From Desulfuromonadales bacterium (GTDB taxonomy: Bacteria; Desulfobacterota; Desulfuromonadia; Geobacterales; Pseudopelobacteraceae): a stretch of DNA of 64,000 nt. The notes below the pieces were generated by a model. It saw only the letters and a program-made list of their open reading frames with translations. It was not told the origin of the DNA and made no database searches. A program made the position numbers and the translations under genes. Positions 33,753 through 41,533 of the stretch are shown here, in pieces; positions within the stretch are counted from its first letter, which is position 1, and every line of letters starts with the position of its first letter. The stretch spans positions 1-64,000 of the forward strand of contig DUZS01000001.1 of assembly GCA_013349405.1 (NCBI GenBank), written 5' to 3'.

Positions 33753-35006
33753 ATGACCACGAAAAAAGGCATCGTCATCATCTGCAACCTTGACACCAGG
33801 GGCGAGGATATCATCTTTGTCAAACATCTGATTGAGTCGCGCGGACACAATGCCTGGTTCCTTGATTTCAGCATGGAGGAACCACCACCCTTTGCCGGTG
33901 ATATCACCTGCCAGCAGGTCGCAGAGCGGGGCGGCATGACGATAGAGGCGGTGCGCGAATGTTACCGCTCTGATCGCGACAGGGCGATGGAAAATCAGAT
34001 TAAGGGTGCGACGCTGATCGTTGCCGACATGGTGAAAGAGGGAAAAATTCAGGGGGTCTTCGGGGTCGGCGGCGGCACATCATCGCTGGTCGGTACCAGC
34101 GTCATGAAGAGCCTGCCCTTCGGCATGCCCAAACTCATGGCCTCCCCCATGGCGGCGCATCCGGTCTATGTCGGCAAGTACGTTGGCACCTGTGACATCA
34201 CCATGCACCACACGGTGCTTGATATCGTGAAGATGAATCCGCTCCTGAAGGCGCAGATCATCAACGCCGTCGGCGCCATCTGCGGCATGGTCGAGATGAC
34301 GCAGGGGACCGACTTTGTCTTTGAAAAGCCGTGCGTTGCCATATCGTCGTTCGGTTTCGGCGAGATGGCGGTTCAGGCGGCGCTCGGCATGCTGGAAGAG
34401 GCCGGGTTTACCCCGATTGTCTGCCACGCTCAGGGCAAGGGTGACAAGGCGATGGAGGAGATGATCCGGAGCGGCGCTTTCCATGGGGTTCTGGATATCT
34501 GTACCGGCGGCATCATGGAAAACCTGTTCAACGGCAACCGCGATCCCGGTCCGGATCGCCTCGAAGCGGCGGTTGCCACCGGGATACCGATGGTGCTCGC
34601 TCCCTGTGGCCTCGATATTCTTTCCTACGGCGGCCGGGCTGACATGCTGGAGAAAACCAAAGACCGGCCGCAGTATGTGCAGGACTCCCTGCGCGTTCAG
34701 GTCCGGACAACCGCCGATGAGTTGCGCCAGGCTGCTGATGTTATCGCCGAGCGGCTCAACCGGGCCACGGGGGAGTGGACGTTCCTGATCCCGCTCAAGG
34801 GGTGGTCGTCGCAAGATATTGAGGGGCGTATAATCTACGACCCTGTTGCCGATGCCGCCTTCGTCACGCGGTTAAAGGAAAAATTGGCCGAGCCCGATCG
34901 GGTCAAAGAGGTTGACCTGCACCTGTACACCGCTGAATTTGCCCGTGTTGCTGTTGATGAATTTGTCCGCCTGCATGGTAAGGAGAGCCGCACATGCCAA
35001 TGTTAG
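33753..35006 (+). CDS. UPF0261/Tm-1-like ATP-binding family protein
   Basis: 417 residues of the UPF0261 family, relatives of the N-terminal domain of the tomato Tm-1 protein. Two Rossmann-like halves are visible: GIVIICNLDTRGEDIIFVK, GVFGVGGGTSSLVG, DITMHHTVLDIV, then GFGEMAVQAALGMLEEAGF and FHGVLDICTGGI. The biochemical role of bacterial members is unknown; some occur with gallate- or TIM-barrel-type genes. Here it lies inside the phenylphosphate-type operon and overlaps the CBS gene by 13 bases, so it probably takes part in the same pathway. It is not a known member of the phenol pathway. Confidence 0.83.
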   Translation: MTTKKGIVIICNLDTRGEDIIFVKHLIESRGHNAWFLDFSMEEPPPFAGDITCQQVAERGGMTIEAVRECYRSDRDRAMENQIKGATLIVADMVKEGKIQGVFGVGGGTSSLVGTSVMKSLPFGMPKLMASPMAAHPVYVGKYVGTCDITMHHTVLDIVKMNPLLKAQIINAVGAICGMVEMTQGTDFVFEKPCVAISSFGFGEMAVQAALGMLEEAGFTPIVCHAQGKGDKAMEEMIRSGAFHGVLDICTGGIMENLFNGNRDPGPDRLEAAVATGIPMVLAPCGLDILSYGGRADMLEKTKDRPQYVQDSLRVQVRTTADELRQAADVIAERLNRATGEWTFLIPLKGWSSQDIEGRIIYDPVADAAFVTRLKEKLAEPDRVKEVDLHLYTAEFARVAVDEFVRLHGKESRTCQC

Positions 35007-35428
35007 TTCGTGACTGGATGAAAAAAACTCCGACAAAAATACCGAGCGATACACTTGTCACGGAAGCAAAACGTCTTCTGATCGACAATAACCTGAACGC
35101 GGTACTTGTCGTCGATAATGAGCGTTTGCGGGGTCTGATAACGCGGCACAACATCATGCGCATGAGTCACTATGTCATGCGCACTCAAAATGCCGATGAA
35201 GTCAGTTTCTTTGTTGACCGCCTCAAAGTGAGGGATATAATGGTGCGCAAGCCGGCAACCGTTCAGGCTGATGACACCATACGGCAATGCCTGAAGTATG
35301 GAAACGAACTGATGGTGGCCCAATTCCCGGTATTGGAAGGTGAGCAGGTCGTCGGCATCATCTCGGCCAAAGAGATTTTTCAGCTGGCAGCCCACTTTGC
35401 CGGTGCGCTGGATGAAGCGGCTGCGTAA
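34994..35428 (+). CDS. ppsC: two-CBS-domain protein, phenylphosphate synthase gamma (PpsC)-like
   Basis: 144 residues consisting of a CBS pair: VRDWMKKTPTKIPSDTLVTEAKRLL...DNNLNAVLVVD and VRDIMVRKPATVQADDTIRQCLKY...QFPVLEGEQVVGIIS. In phenylphosphate synthase, PpsC is a CBS protein that stimulates the A and B subunits several-fold, so its presence here supports the pps assignment. Its start overlaps the UPF0261 gene, giving translational coupling. CBS pairs usually bind adenine nucleotides, which would suit control by ATP/AMP. Generic CBS proteins are common, so the subunit assignment rests on context. Confidence 0.72.
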   Translation: MPMLVRDWMKKTPTKIPSDTLVTEAKRLLIDNNLNAVLVVDNERLRGLITRHNIMRMSHYVMRTQNADEVSFFVDRLKVRDIMVRKPATVQADDTIRQCLKYGNELMVAQFPVLEGEQVVGIISAKEIFQLAAHFAGALDEAAA

Positions 35429-35435
35429 ACGGCAA

Positions 35436-35507
35436 CCCCTCCAAACCTCCCCTTGTCAAGGGAGGCTTAAAGACTTCCCCCCTGACAGGGGGGACTAAGG
35501 GAGGTTA
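35436..35507. repeat. palindromic repeat before ubiX
   Basis: Pairs such as AACCCCTCC...GGGAGG and CCCCCCTGACAGGGGGG (tight hairpin) plus a terminal CTAAGGGAGGTTAG form nested hairpins in the ppsC-ubiX gap. It belongs to the same general class as the elements in uvrB and at 33640-33724 but has a different core. Confidence 0.65.
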
Positions 35508-35551
35508 GATTCAGGTGTTTCACGGATATAATTATAGAGAGGTGTAACTCC

Positions 35552-36151
35552 ATGACTCTTCCATTGGTAGTGGCAATAACCGGCGCATCGGGCGTCATCT
35601 ACGGGGTGGAAATGCTGCGCGTGCTGAAGGAACTCGGCCAGGAGACCCATCTCATCGTCAGTGACGCCGCCCGCAAAAATTTTGCCATTGAAACCGAATA
35701 CAGCTATGACGAGGTCGTGGCAATGGCAAGCGTCGTGTACGACAACAGCGATATCGGAGCTGCCGTTGCCAGCGGCTCGTTCCGCACCCGTGGCATGATT
35801 GTCGCTCCCTGCACGGTGAAAACGCTCTCGGCCATCGCCAATTCATTTACCTATAACCTGATCGTGCGTGCCGCTGATGTCAGCCTCAAGGAGCGCCGGA
35901 CACTGGTGCTGATGGTGCGTGAAACGCCGCTCCACAAGGGACACCTCGATCTTATGTCGCGCGCCGCCGATTATGGTGCCGTGATTCTGCCGCCGATGCC
36001 GGCGTTCTACCACAAGCCGGAGTCGCTCATGGATATTATCCATCAGAGTATCGGCAAGGCACTTGATCAGGTCGGCATCGAACACAATCTTTTTAAACGC
36101 TGGAGCGGTCACAACTCTGACAAGCTGGGTAATTCCACTCACGCAGCATAA
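35552..36151 (+). CDS. ubiX: UbiX family flavin prenyltransferase
   Basis: 199 residues with the UbiX flavodoxin-like fold: VVAITGASGVIYGVEML at the start, SGSFRTRGMIVAPCTVKTLSAIANSF, and LMVRETPLHKGHLDLM. It joins dimethylallyl phosphate to FMN to make prFMN, the UbiD cofactor. Its place in the operon with a UbiD-type gene fits this role. An AGAGG ribosome-binding site precedes the ATG. The DUF120-HAD flavin gene on the other side of the regulator could contribute FMN. Confidence 0.92.
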   Translation: MTLPLVVAITGASGVIYGVEMLRVLKELGQETHLIVSDAARKNFAIETEYSYDEVVAMASVVYDNSDIGAAVASGSFRTRGMIVAPCTVKTLSAIANSFTYNLIVRAADVSLKERRTLVLMVRETPLHKGHLDLMSRAADYGAVILPPMPAFYHKPESLMDIIHQSIGKALDQVGIEHNLFKRWSGHNSDKLGNSTHAA

Positions 36152-36175
36152 CCTAACGAGGAAAAGGAGATTAAA

Positions 36176-37138
36176 ATGAACATTGTTATCTGTACCCGTT
36201 TTATTCACACCATCTGTATTTCCGCACTCTTGTCCCTGTTGATCGCCTCCACCGGCTTGGCAGGTGGATTGCCTGGTAGTGGAGGACACTACCCCAACGG
36301 GGCTGAGGATTTTATGGTCGGCGCCCTGCCCCCTCCCGGGACATACCTGGTGAACTACATGTTGCTGGTCCAGAAGGATTCTTTGAAAAATAACTCCGGA
36401 AGTACTGCTGCAGACATTAACTTCAGTGTATTTGCCGAGGTGCCGCGCTTGATCTATGTCAGCCCCTACTCGCTGTTCGGAGCAAGTCTGGCGGCCCAGG
36501 TATTCATACCCTACTACAGTGCTGATTTAACTGCTCCTGCTCTTGGCAATCTCAATGTTAATGATAAAGGAATGGGCGATATCATCTTCAGTCCACTGGT
36601 TTTGGGCTGGCACTTCAGCCCGGAGCTCCACGCTGTTGCCGCGCTGGATATATGGGCCCCGACCGGTAACTATGACAAGACCAACCTTGCCACACAGGTT
36701 CTTTCCAAAAACCACTGGACCTTTGAGCCGGTACTGGCCGTATCCTATTTAAAAGACGGTTTCGATGCCTCCATCAAGTTGATGTACGACTTCAATACTG
36801 AAAACGATGATTATCTAATGCCTGGTCCTCCAGGAAGCCCAACCGTAAAACTTAGTCCCGGTCAGGAGTTTCATATGGACTGGGCTTTGGGATACAGCGC
36901 TAAGAATGGCCTGACTGGAGGCCTGGTGGGCTACAACTACTGGCAAACTACCGATAATGAAGTCAACGGCAGCAATGCTTCAGACGGCAAAAGCCAGGTT
37001 GGTGGCATCGGTGTCGGCCTCAAATACTGGCCAAAGCAGGGTCCATTCAGCGTAACTCTCAAGCAGTACTGGGAGTATAACGCCAAAAACATGCCTACCG
37101 GACCGCAGTCCGTGTTCAAGATCATCTACGCTTTTTAG
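36176..37138 (+). CDS. outer-membrane channel, Phenol_MetA-degradation/SphA-like family
   Basis: 320 residues: signal peptide (about 1-30), then GGHYPNGAEDFMVGALPPPGTYLVNYMLL, typical of the Phenol_MetA_deg barrel family, and amphipathic strands ending in a terminal aromatic residue (FKIIYAF). The family occurs with genes for phenol, alkylbenzene and other hydrophobic substrates and is thought to form an outer-membrane path. It supports uptake of an aromatic compound for this operon. A GGAGAT site precedes the ATG. An intrinsic terminator follows about 35 bases downstream. Confidence 0.85.
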   Translation: MNIVICTRFIHTICISALLSLLIASTGLAGGLPGSGGHYPNGAEDFMVGALPPPGTYLVNYMLLVQKDSLKNNSGSTAADINFSVFAEVPRLIYVSPYSLFGASLAAQVFIPYYSADLTAPALGNLNVNDKGMGDIIFSPLVLGWHFSPELHAVAALDIWAPTGNYDKTNLATQVLSKNHWTFEPVLAVSYLKDGFDASIKLMYDFNTENDDYLMPGPPGSPTVKLSPGQEFHMDWALGYSAKNGLTGGLVGYNYWQTTDNEVNGSNASDGKSQVGGIGVGLKYWPKQGPFSVTLKQYWEYNAKNMPTGPQSVFKIIYAF

Positions 37139-37172
37139 CAGGTTACAATTTTAAAAAAATATCATGCAGCGT

Positions 37173-37197
37173 GGGGGGAGAAATCCCCCCATTTTTT
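37173..37197 (+). terminator. intrinsic terminator between the channel gene and butyrate kinase
   Basis: GGGGGGA (37173-37179) and TCCCCCC (37184-37190) form a strong stem with a GAAA loop followed by ATTTTTT. It can end the operon here or attenuate expression of the butyrate kinase group. Confidence 0.8.
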
Positions 37198-37244
37198 ATC
37201 CAATGAACATATCCGGCGTAGAGAACCTGATCGTGGAGGAAGCA

Positions 37245-38333
37245 ATGAGCGACAATAAAACGATACTGATCATCAATCCCGGTTCAACCTCAACGAAAAT
37301 CGGTATATTTTCGGCTGGGAAGATGATCGTTAACGAATCGGTAAAGCATGACGACGCAGAGTTGAGAAAATTTCCCACCATCTGGGATCAGTACGATTTC
37401 AGAAGGGATGCGCTGCTGGATTTTCTGAAAAACAACAACATCTCAATGACAGAGATCGATGCCATCGCCTGTCGCGGCGGCAATGTCAAGCCGCTCCCCG
37501 GTGGCATCTACCGACTCTGTCCGAAGATGATTGCCGACATGAAAAGCGGCATTTATGGCGGGCATCCCATAAATGTCGGAGGATTGGTTGCATTCGATCT
37601 GGGTAACGAGTACAACATTCCGGTGTTGACAGCCGACCCCCCCATGACGGATGAGCTTTGTACATCGGCCCGCTTTTCGGGAATTCCGCAGATCGCCCGG
37701 CAGAGCAGTTTCCATGCCCTGAACCAGAAGGCAACCGCCCGGAAGATAGCTGCCGGACTCGGCAGGAAGTATGACGAGGTTAATCTGATTGTCGTTCATC
37801 TGGGGGGCGGTATCTCGGTTGGCGCCCACAGGAAGGGACAGATTATCGACGTCAACAACGCCCTTGACGGAGACGGCCCCTTTTCACCGGAACGGGCCGG
37901 CTCACTGCCGGCCGGTGATCTGGTCAAGCTCTGTTTCAGTGGCGATTACAGCAAGGCCGAAGTGCTGAAGCTGTTGACCGGCAACGGCGGGCTGTTTGCC
38001 TATCTCGGCACAACAAATGTTATTGAAATAGAGCGCCGGATTGATGCCGGTGACGAGCGAGCGGCAGAGGTGTTTGAAGCCATGATCTACCAGGTTGCCA
38101 AGGAGATAGGGGCGAGTGCGGCAGTGCTTGAAGGGGAGGTAGATGCCATAGCCCTGACCGGTAGTCTGGTCTATTCGGAACGGTTGCTGGCGAGTCTGAA
38201 ACGGAAAATCTCCTTCATAGCGTCGATACACTTGAACCCCGGTGAGAATGAAATGGAGGCGCTTGCAGATGCGGCCATGCGCTATTTCAACCATGAAGAA
38301 GAGTTGTCAATCTACAGAGCCGGAGAAGAATAA
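37245..38333 (+). CDS. buk: butyrate kinase family acyl-phosphate kinase
   Basis: 362 residues from the ATG at 37245 (GGAGGAAGC upstream), full length for butyrate kinase of the acetokinase superfamily: ILIINPGSTSTKIGIF, VVHLGGGISVGAHRKGQIIDVNNALDGDGPFSPERAGSLP split motifs, and GEVDAIALTGSLVYSERL. It converts butyryl or branched-chain acyl phosphate and ADP to acid and ATP, or the reverse. No phosphate butyryltransferase gene is nearby. Its place downstream of the aromatic operon after a terminator makes a link to the pathway uncertain; longer-chain or aromatic acids are possible substrates. Confidence 0.88.
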   Translation: MSDNKTILIINPGSTSTKIGIFSAGKMIVNESVKHDDAELRKFPTIWDQYDFRRDALLDFLKNNNISMTEIDAIACRGGNVKPLPGGIYRLCPKMIADMKSGIYGGHPINVGGLVAFDLGNEYNIPVLTADPPMTDELCTSARFSGIPQIARQSSFHALNQKATARKIAAGLGRKYDEVNLIVVHLGGGISVGAHRKGQIIDVNNALDGDGPFSPERAGSLPAGDLVKLCFSGDYSKAEVLKLLTGNGGLFAYLGTTNVIEIERRIDAGDERAAEVFEAMIYQVAKEIGASAAVLEGEVDAIALTGSLVYSERLLASLKRKISFIASIHLNPGENEMEALADAAMRYFNHEEELSIYRAGEE

Positions 38334-38355
38334 CATAAGAGAGGGATGATAAACT

Positions 38356-40329
38356 ATGGTATGGCAGCCGGATCAATTCCCGTGCATAAAAAAATTAACC
38401 CCTGATTACGAAAAAGCGATTACGCAACAGCCGCTCCTCAATATCGACTCACTCCTGATCCCATCCCCCTACATCCTCGACAAGAGCAGTGACATCGACT
38501 ACGAACACAGCCTTGTCTGGTATGAAAAGGGGGAGTTGCTCGGCTATCTTCTTGTGTACGCAACTCCCGATCAGAAAAAATTCCATATTTACCGGCAGGT
38601 GATCAGTCCGTTTTGCAGAGGGAAAGGCATCGGTACGGCCTTCATTTGCCATCTTGCGCATATGGTGGCCCCTGACGCCCATATCTATCTCTATGTGTGG
38701 GATAAGCTGGTAAGTTCCATCGATTTTTTCAGGAGCAGGGGCTTCAGCGTTGAAGATCATGTCGTCTACCGGAAGATGAAGTTTCATCTCATGTCGATAA
38801 CAGCCCGGGATCTCAGGGAAAGGGTGCTGTCAGCGAAACGCCCGGATGTTTCAATAGTCGAGGAGTTGTCAAAGGTGCGCCACGACGTAAAAAAATCGCT
38901 CAAGGTCCTCTTTGACATGACCGCCATGATGTCGGTGGACAATTTCAGCAAGATTGCCGAGGACATCAACCGGGAGACGACCGCTCTTCTTAACACACTG
39001 AACCGGTATGAGGATACGACGCACCTTTCTCACAAGGTATCCCTCAAGGACCTCATAACCGAACGGGTCATTCCCTTTATAGAAGCGGTGGACAGTTCCT
39101 GTGAAGTGCGGCTGATCATCAGATCCAAAACTGCGCCGGTAAACGGCAGCTACATAAAATTCAGTCGGGCTCTGATAAATATTGTCTCCAACGCTCTCGA
39201 TGCCATAAAGTCGGCGGAGAGGCCTGGTTTGATAGAGCTCGCACTTGAACAGCACGGCGATACGGTTACCCTCTCCATAACAGACAACGGCACCGGAATA
39301 GCCGCGGAAAAACTGAATAAAGGTCCGGATCAGGTGCCGCTTTTTGTCGGCAAGTCCACCAAAGGGGACATGTCCGGTGAAGGGATAGGGACGAGACAGA
39401 TATACTCCACGTTTGGCGCGGATCACATCTCCGTGGCAAGCACGGCAGGGGAATTCACCCGGTGGACCATCTCCCTGAAGATCAGCAGTACACGGGACAC
39501 GGCGTTGCTGGCCGACCTCAGCTCCCGATATGTCAGGTTCATCAAATCGACGCAGAAGATTGAACTCACCAAAAACAGCAGTAGAACCGAGATTTCCATC
39601 TTCATCTGGCAGCTCAGGCTTATGGAGCTGTTCAGCTACGATCTCATTTATCATTTCAGCAGGTACAATAACGTCCGCGACATCTTTCAGAATGTGCTTC
39701 TGTATCGTTTCGGCGGTAAATCTTTTGATTTCCTCAAGGAGGAAATACGCAAGTGCCGCATTGACAACGTCTCTATCGGGTCGTGGCTGCTTGGTATTAC
39801 CAAACGCATCAGCCGGAATGAAACTTATATAAGACAGAATGTGTCGTTTCAGGATTACAAGGATGTGCTGTTCCAAAGTTACGGTCAGAGCACCGGGCGC
39901 ACCATGATATTCACCCTTGACCCCGAAAGCGGTGATTTTTTTACGACGGACCGCAAGTTTGCCGAGCATCTTGACTTTGTGCCGTACCTTGCACGCGATA
40001 AAGATGACCTGCTGCGCGGAGAATTGATCGGAGACGTCAGGAATGTGAACAGCCCCATATATCTTGGTGTCTGGACGGTGAAGAATGCCGACGATTTACA
40101 CCAGAAAATGAAGCTGATCCAGCGGGGCGCTCTGCAACTGCTGCAGATGGGCCTTGACAAGGAAAAGCGCATCGCCTTCTACAATACAACGTATAATTCC
40201 GGTGACAGCGAAATAGATACCTTGAAGACGGTAACGCTTGGGGAGATGGCCTCTCTTGAAGAGGCGGAGTTCGACAGGTTCATCAGACCGGCGGATAATG
40301 AGATGAGCGGTGTCATGCTCACCACGTGA
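38356..40329 (+). CDS. fusion of GNAT acetyltransferase and histidine-kinase-like ATPase domains
   Basis: 657 residues. The first part (about 40-145) is a GNAT-like domain with CRGKGIGTAFICHLA, the acetyl-CoA pyrophosphate loop. Next is a helical pair with VRHDVKKSLKVLFDM (His-containing, dimerisation-like, about 175-190). It is followed by a GHKL ATPase domain with ALINIVSNALDAI (N-box, about 270), SITDNGTGIAAEKL (G1, about 309) and SGEGIGTRQIYSTFGA (G2, about 341). The C-terminal 280 residues match nothing I know. There is no sensor or membrane segment. It lies 22 bases after buk. A kinase controlled by acyl-CoA state is one guess. Confidence 0.65.
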   Translation: MVWQPDQFPCIKKLTPDYEKAITQQPLLNIDSLLIPSPYILDKSSDIDYEHSLVWYEKGELLGYLLVYATPDQKKFHIYRQVISPFCRGKGIGTAFICHLAHMVAPDAHIYLYVWDKLVSSIDFFRSRGFSVEDHVVYRKMKFHLMSITARDLRERVLSAKRPDVSIVEELSKVRHDVKKSLKVLFDMTAMMSVDNFSKIAEDINRETTALLNTLNRYEDTTHLSHKVSLKDLITERVIPFIEAVDSSCEVRLIIRSKTAPVNGSYIKFSRALINIVSNALDAIKSAERPGLIELALEQHGDTVTLSITDNGTGIAAEKLNKGPDQVPLFVGKSTKGDMSGEGIGTRQIYSTFGADHISVASTAGEFTRWTISLKISSTRDTALLADLSSRYVRFIKSTQKIELTKNSSRTEISIFIWQLRLMELFSYDLIYHFSRYNNVRDIFQNVLLYRFGGKSFDFLKEEIRKCRIDNVSIGSWLLGITKRISRNETYIRQNVSFQDYKDVLFQSYGQSTGRTMIFTLDPESGDFFTTDRKFAEHLDFVPYLARDKDDLLRGELIGDVRNVNSPIYLGVWTVKNADDLHQKMKLIQRGALQLLQMGLDKEKRIAFYNTTYNSGDSEIDTLKTVTLGEMASLEEAEFDRFIRPADNEMSGVMLTT

Positions 40330-40412
40330 TTTTCTGCTGACTTTTTTAAGCGACACTATTATCTTTCATGCACGGTAATTATCAGCTGAGACGAAACGAA
40401 AGGAGCGAGCGT

Positions 40413-40736
40413 ATGAAAGACCTTCATAAAATATTTTCGGAATTCAAGGGAGATTTCCCTGCGGTGTATGCCGGTTATGAGTCTTTAGGAGCTGAGATAC
40501 ATGCGGCGGGCGGCCCTCTGCCCGAAAAAACCCGCTGGTTATTGAAGATAGCGGTTTCCGGGGCAAGTCGTCATATGTCAGCGCTTGAAACTCATATCAC
40601 CAGGGGGAGAGAAGCCGGACTGAGCGAAGATGAAATCAGGCACGCCCTGCTTCTGCTGTTGCAAACCACGGGGTTTCCAACGTTTATGGAAGCCTATGCC
40701 GTTTTCAAGAGAATGAGCGGGGCCGCAGGAAATTGA
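40413..40736 (+). CDS. carboxymuconolactone decarboxylase (AhpD-like) family protein lacking redox cysteines
   Basis: 107 residues from the ATG at 40413 (AAAGGAG upstream). The CMD/AhpD core is recognisable (TRWLLKIAVSGASRHMSALETHITRGREAGLSEDEIRHALLLL), but the CxxC pair of AhpD is replaced, with ASRHMSALETH at that place and no cysteine in the protein. It is therefore unlikely to be a peroxidase partner; some CMD proteins are true decarboxylases. Its last bases overlap the TTG start of yqeC. Confidence 0.75.
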   Translation: MKDLHKIFSEFKGDFPAVYAGYESLGAEIHAAGGPLPEKTRWLLKIAVSGASRHMSALETHITRGREAGLSEDEIRHALLLLLQTTGFPTFMEAYAVFKRMSGAAGN

Positions 40737-41533
40737 GCGACTGCTGCTATTCGCTCGAACAGATACTGTGCGGTGAGCCACACGGGATAGTCAGTTTTGT
40801 CGGCGCGGGCGGCAAAACCAGCCTGCTGTTCCATCTGGCACACCAGCTTGCCTGCTCCGGTAAACGGGTGCTGACAACCACGACCACCAAAATCTTCGTC
40901 CCCACTCCTGACCAATCGCACACTGTTATCATTGATGCCGACCCGGAAGCGGTCATAGCGCGGACGTCAGCCCTGCTCTCCGAAGCCGGGCATATTACCG
41001 CCGCCGCTGCCCGCATGGCTGAAAGCGGCAAGCTTCAGGGGTTTGCTCCCGAAGCCATCAGCGTCTTGCAAAAATCGGGGCTGTTCGACTGGATTCTGGT
41101 TGAAGCCGACGGCGCTGCCCGCCGCTCCCTCAAAGCACCTGCGGATCACGAACCGGTTATTCCAGCTGAAACAAGCGTGCTGGTTGCCGTGGCGGGACTT
41201 GATCTGATCGGGGAGCCGCTATCTGAGCAGCTTGTGTTCCGCTCGACGCGTGCGGGTGACATAATGGGACTGAACATCGGAGAAACGATCACAGAGCCGT
41301 CGCTGGCACGCCTCTTCGCACATCCTCTCGGTTCATTCAAAGGGGCCCCACCACAGTCCCGACGCTTCATTTTTCTCAATAAGGCAGACTCTTCCAAAAG
41401 GCGCTATTGTGGTGAGAAGGTGGCTCAACTCCTGAGCCGAATGGCATCACCACCGGTCGAAGCAGTGATAGTCGGCCAGGCGCTTGGCGTGCTGCGTATC
41501 CATGCGCTGCATCATGTAATGGTGCAGACGTGA
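40733..41533 (+). CDS. yqeC: selenium-dependent molybdenum hydroxylase accessory protein YqeC
   Basis: 266 residues. The P-loop GAGGKTSLL is at about 24-32, and the family-typical VLTTTTTKIFVP, ILVEADGAARRSLKAP and TEPSLARLFAHPLGSFKGAP blocks follow. YqeC occurs with labile-selenium molybdenum hydroxylases of the xanthine dehydrogenase family and is thought to help insert the cofactor. The start is TTG at 40733, within the previous stop. It is followed by a MocA-like gene that overlaps by 4 bases. No hydroxylase is in the window. Confidence 0.87.
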   Translation: MSDCCYSLEQILCGEPHGIVSFVGAGGKTSLLFHLAHQLACSGKRVLTTTTTKIFVPTPDQSHTVIIDADPEAVIARTSALLSEAGHITAAAARMAESGKLQGFAPEAISVLQKSGLFDWILVEADGAARRSLKAPADHEPVIPAETSVLVAVAGLDLIGEPLSEQLVFRSTRAGDIMGLNIGETITEPSLARLFAHPLGSFKGAPPQSRRFIFLNKADSSKRRYCGEKVAQLLSRMASPPVEAVIVGQALGVLRIHALHHVMVQT

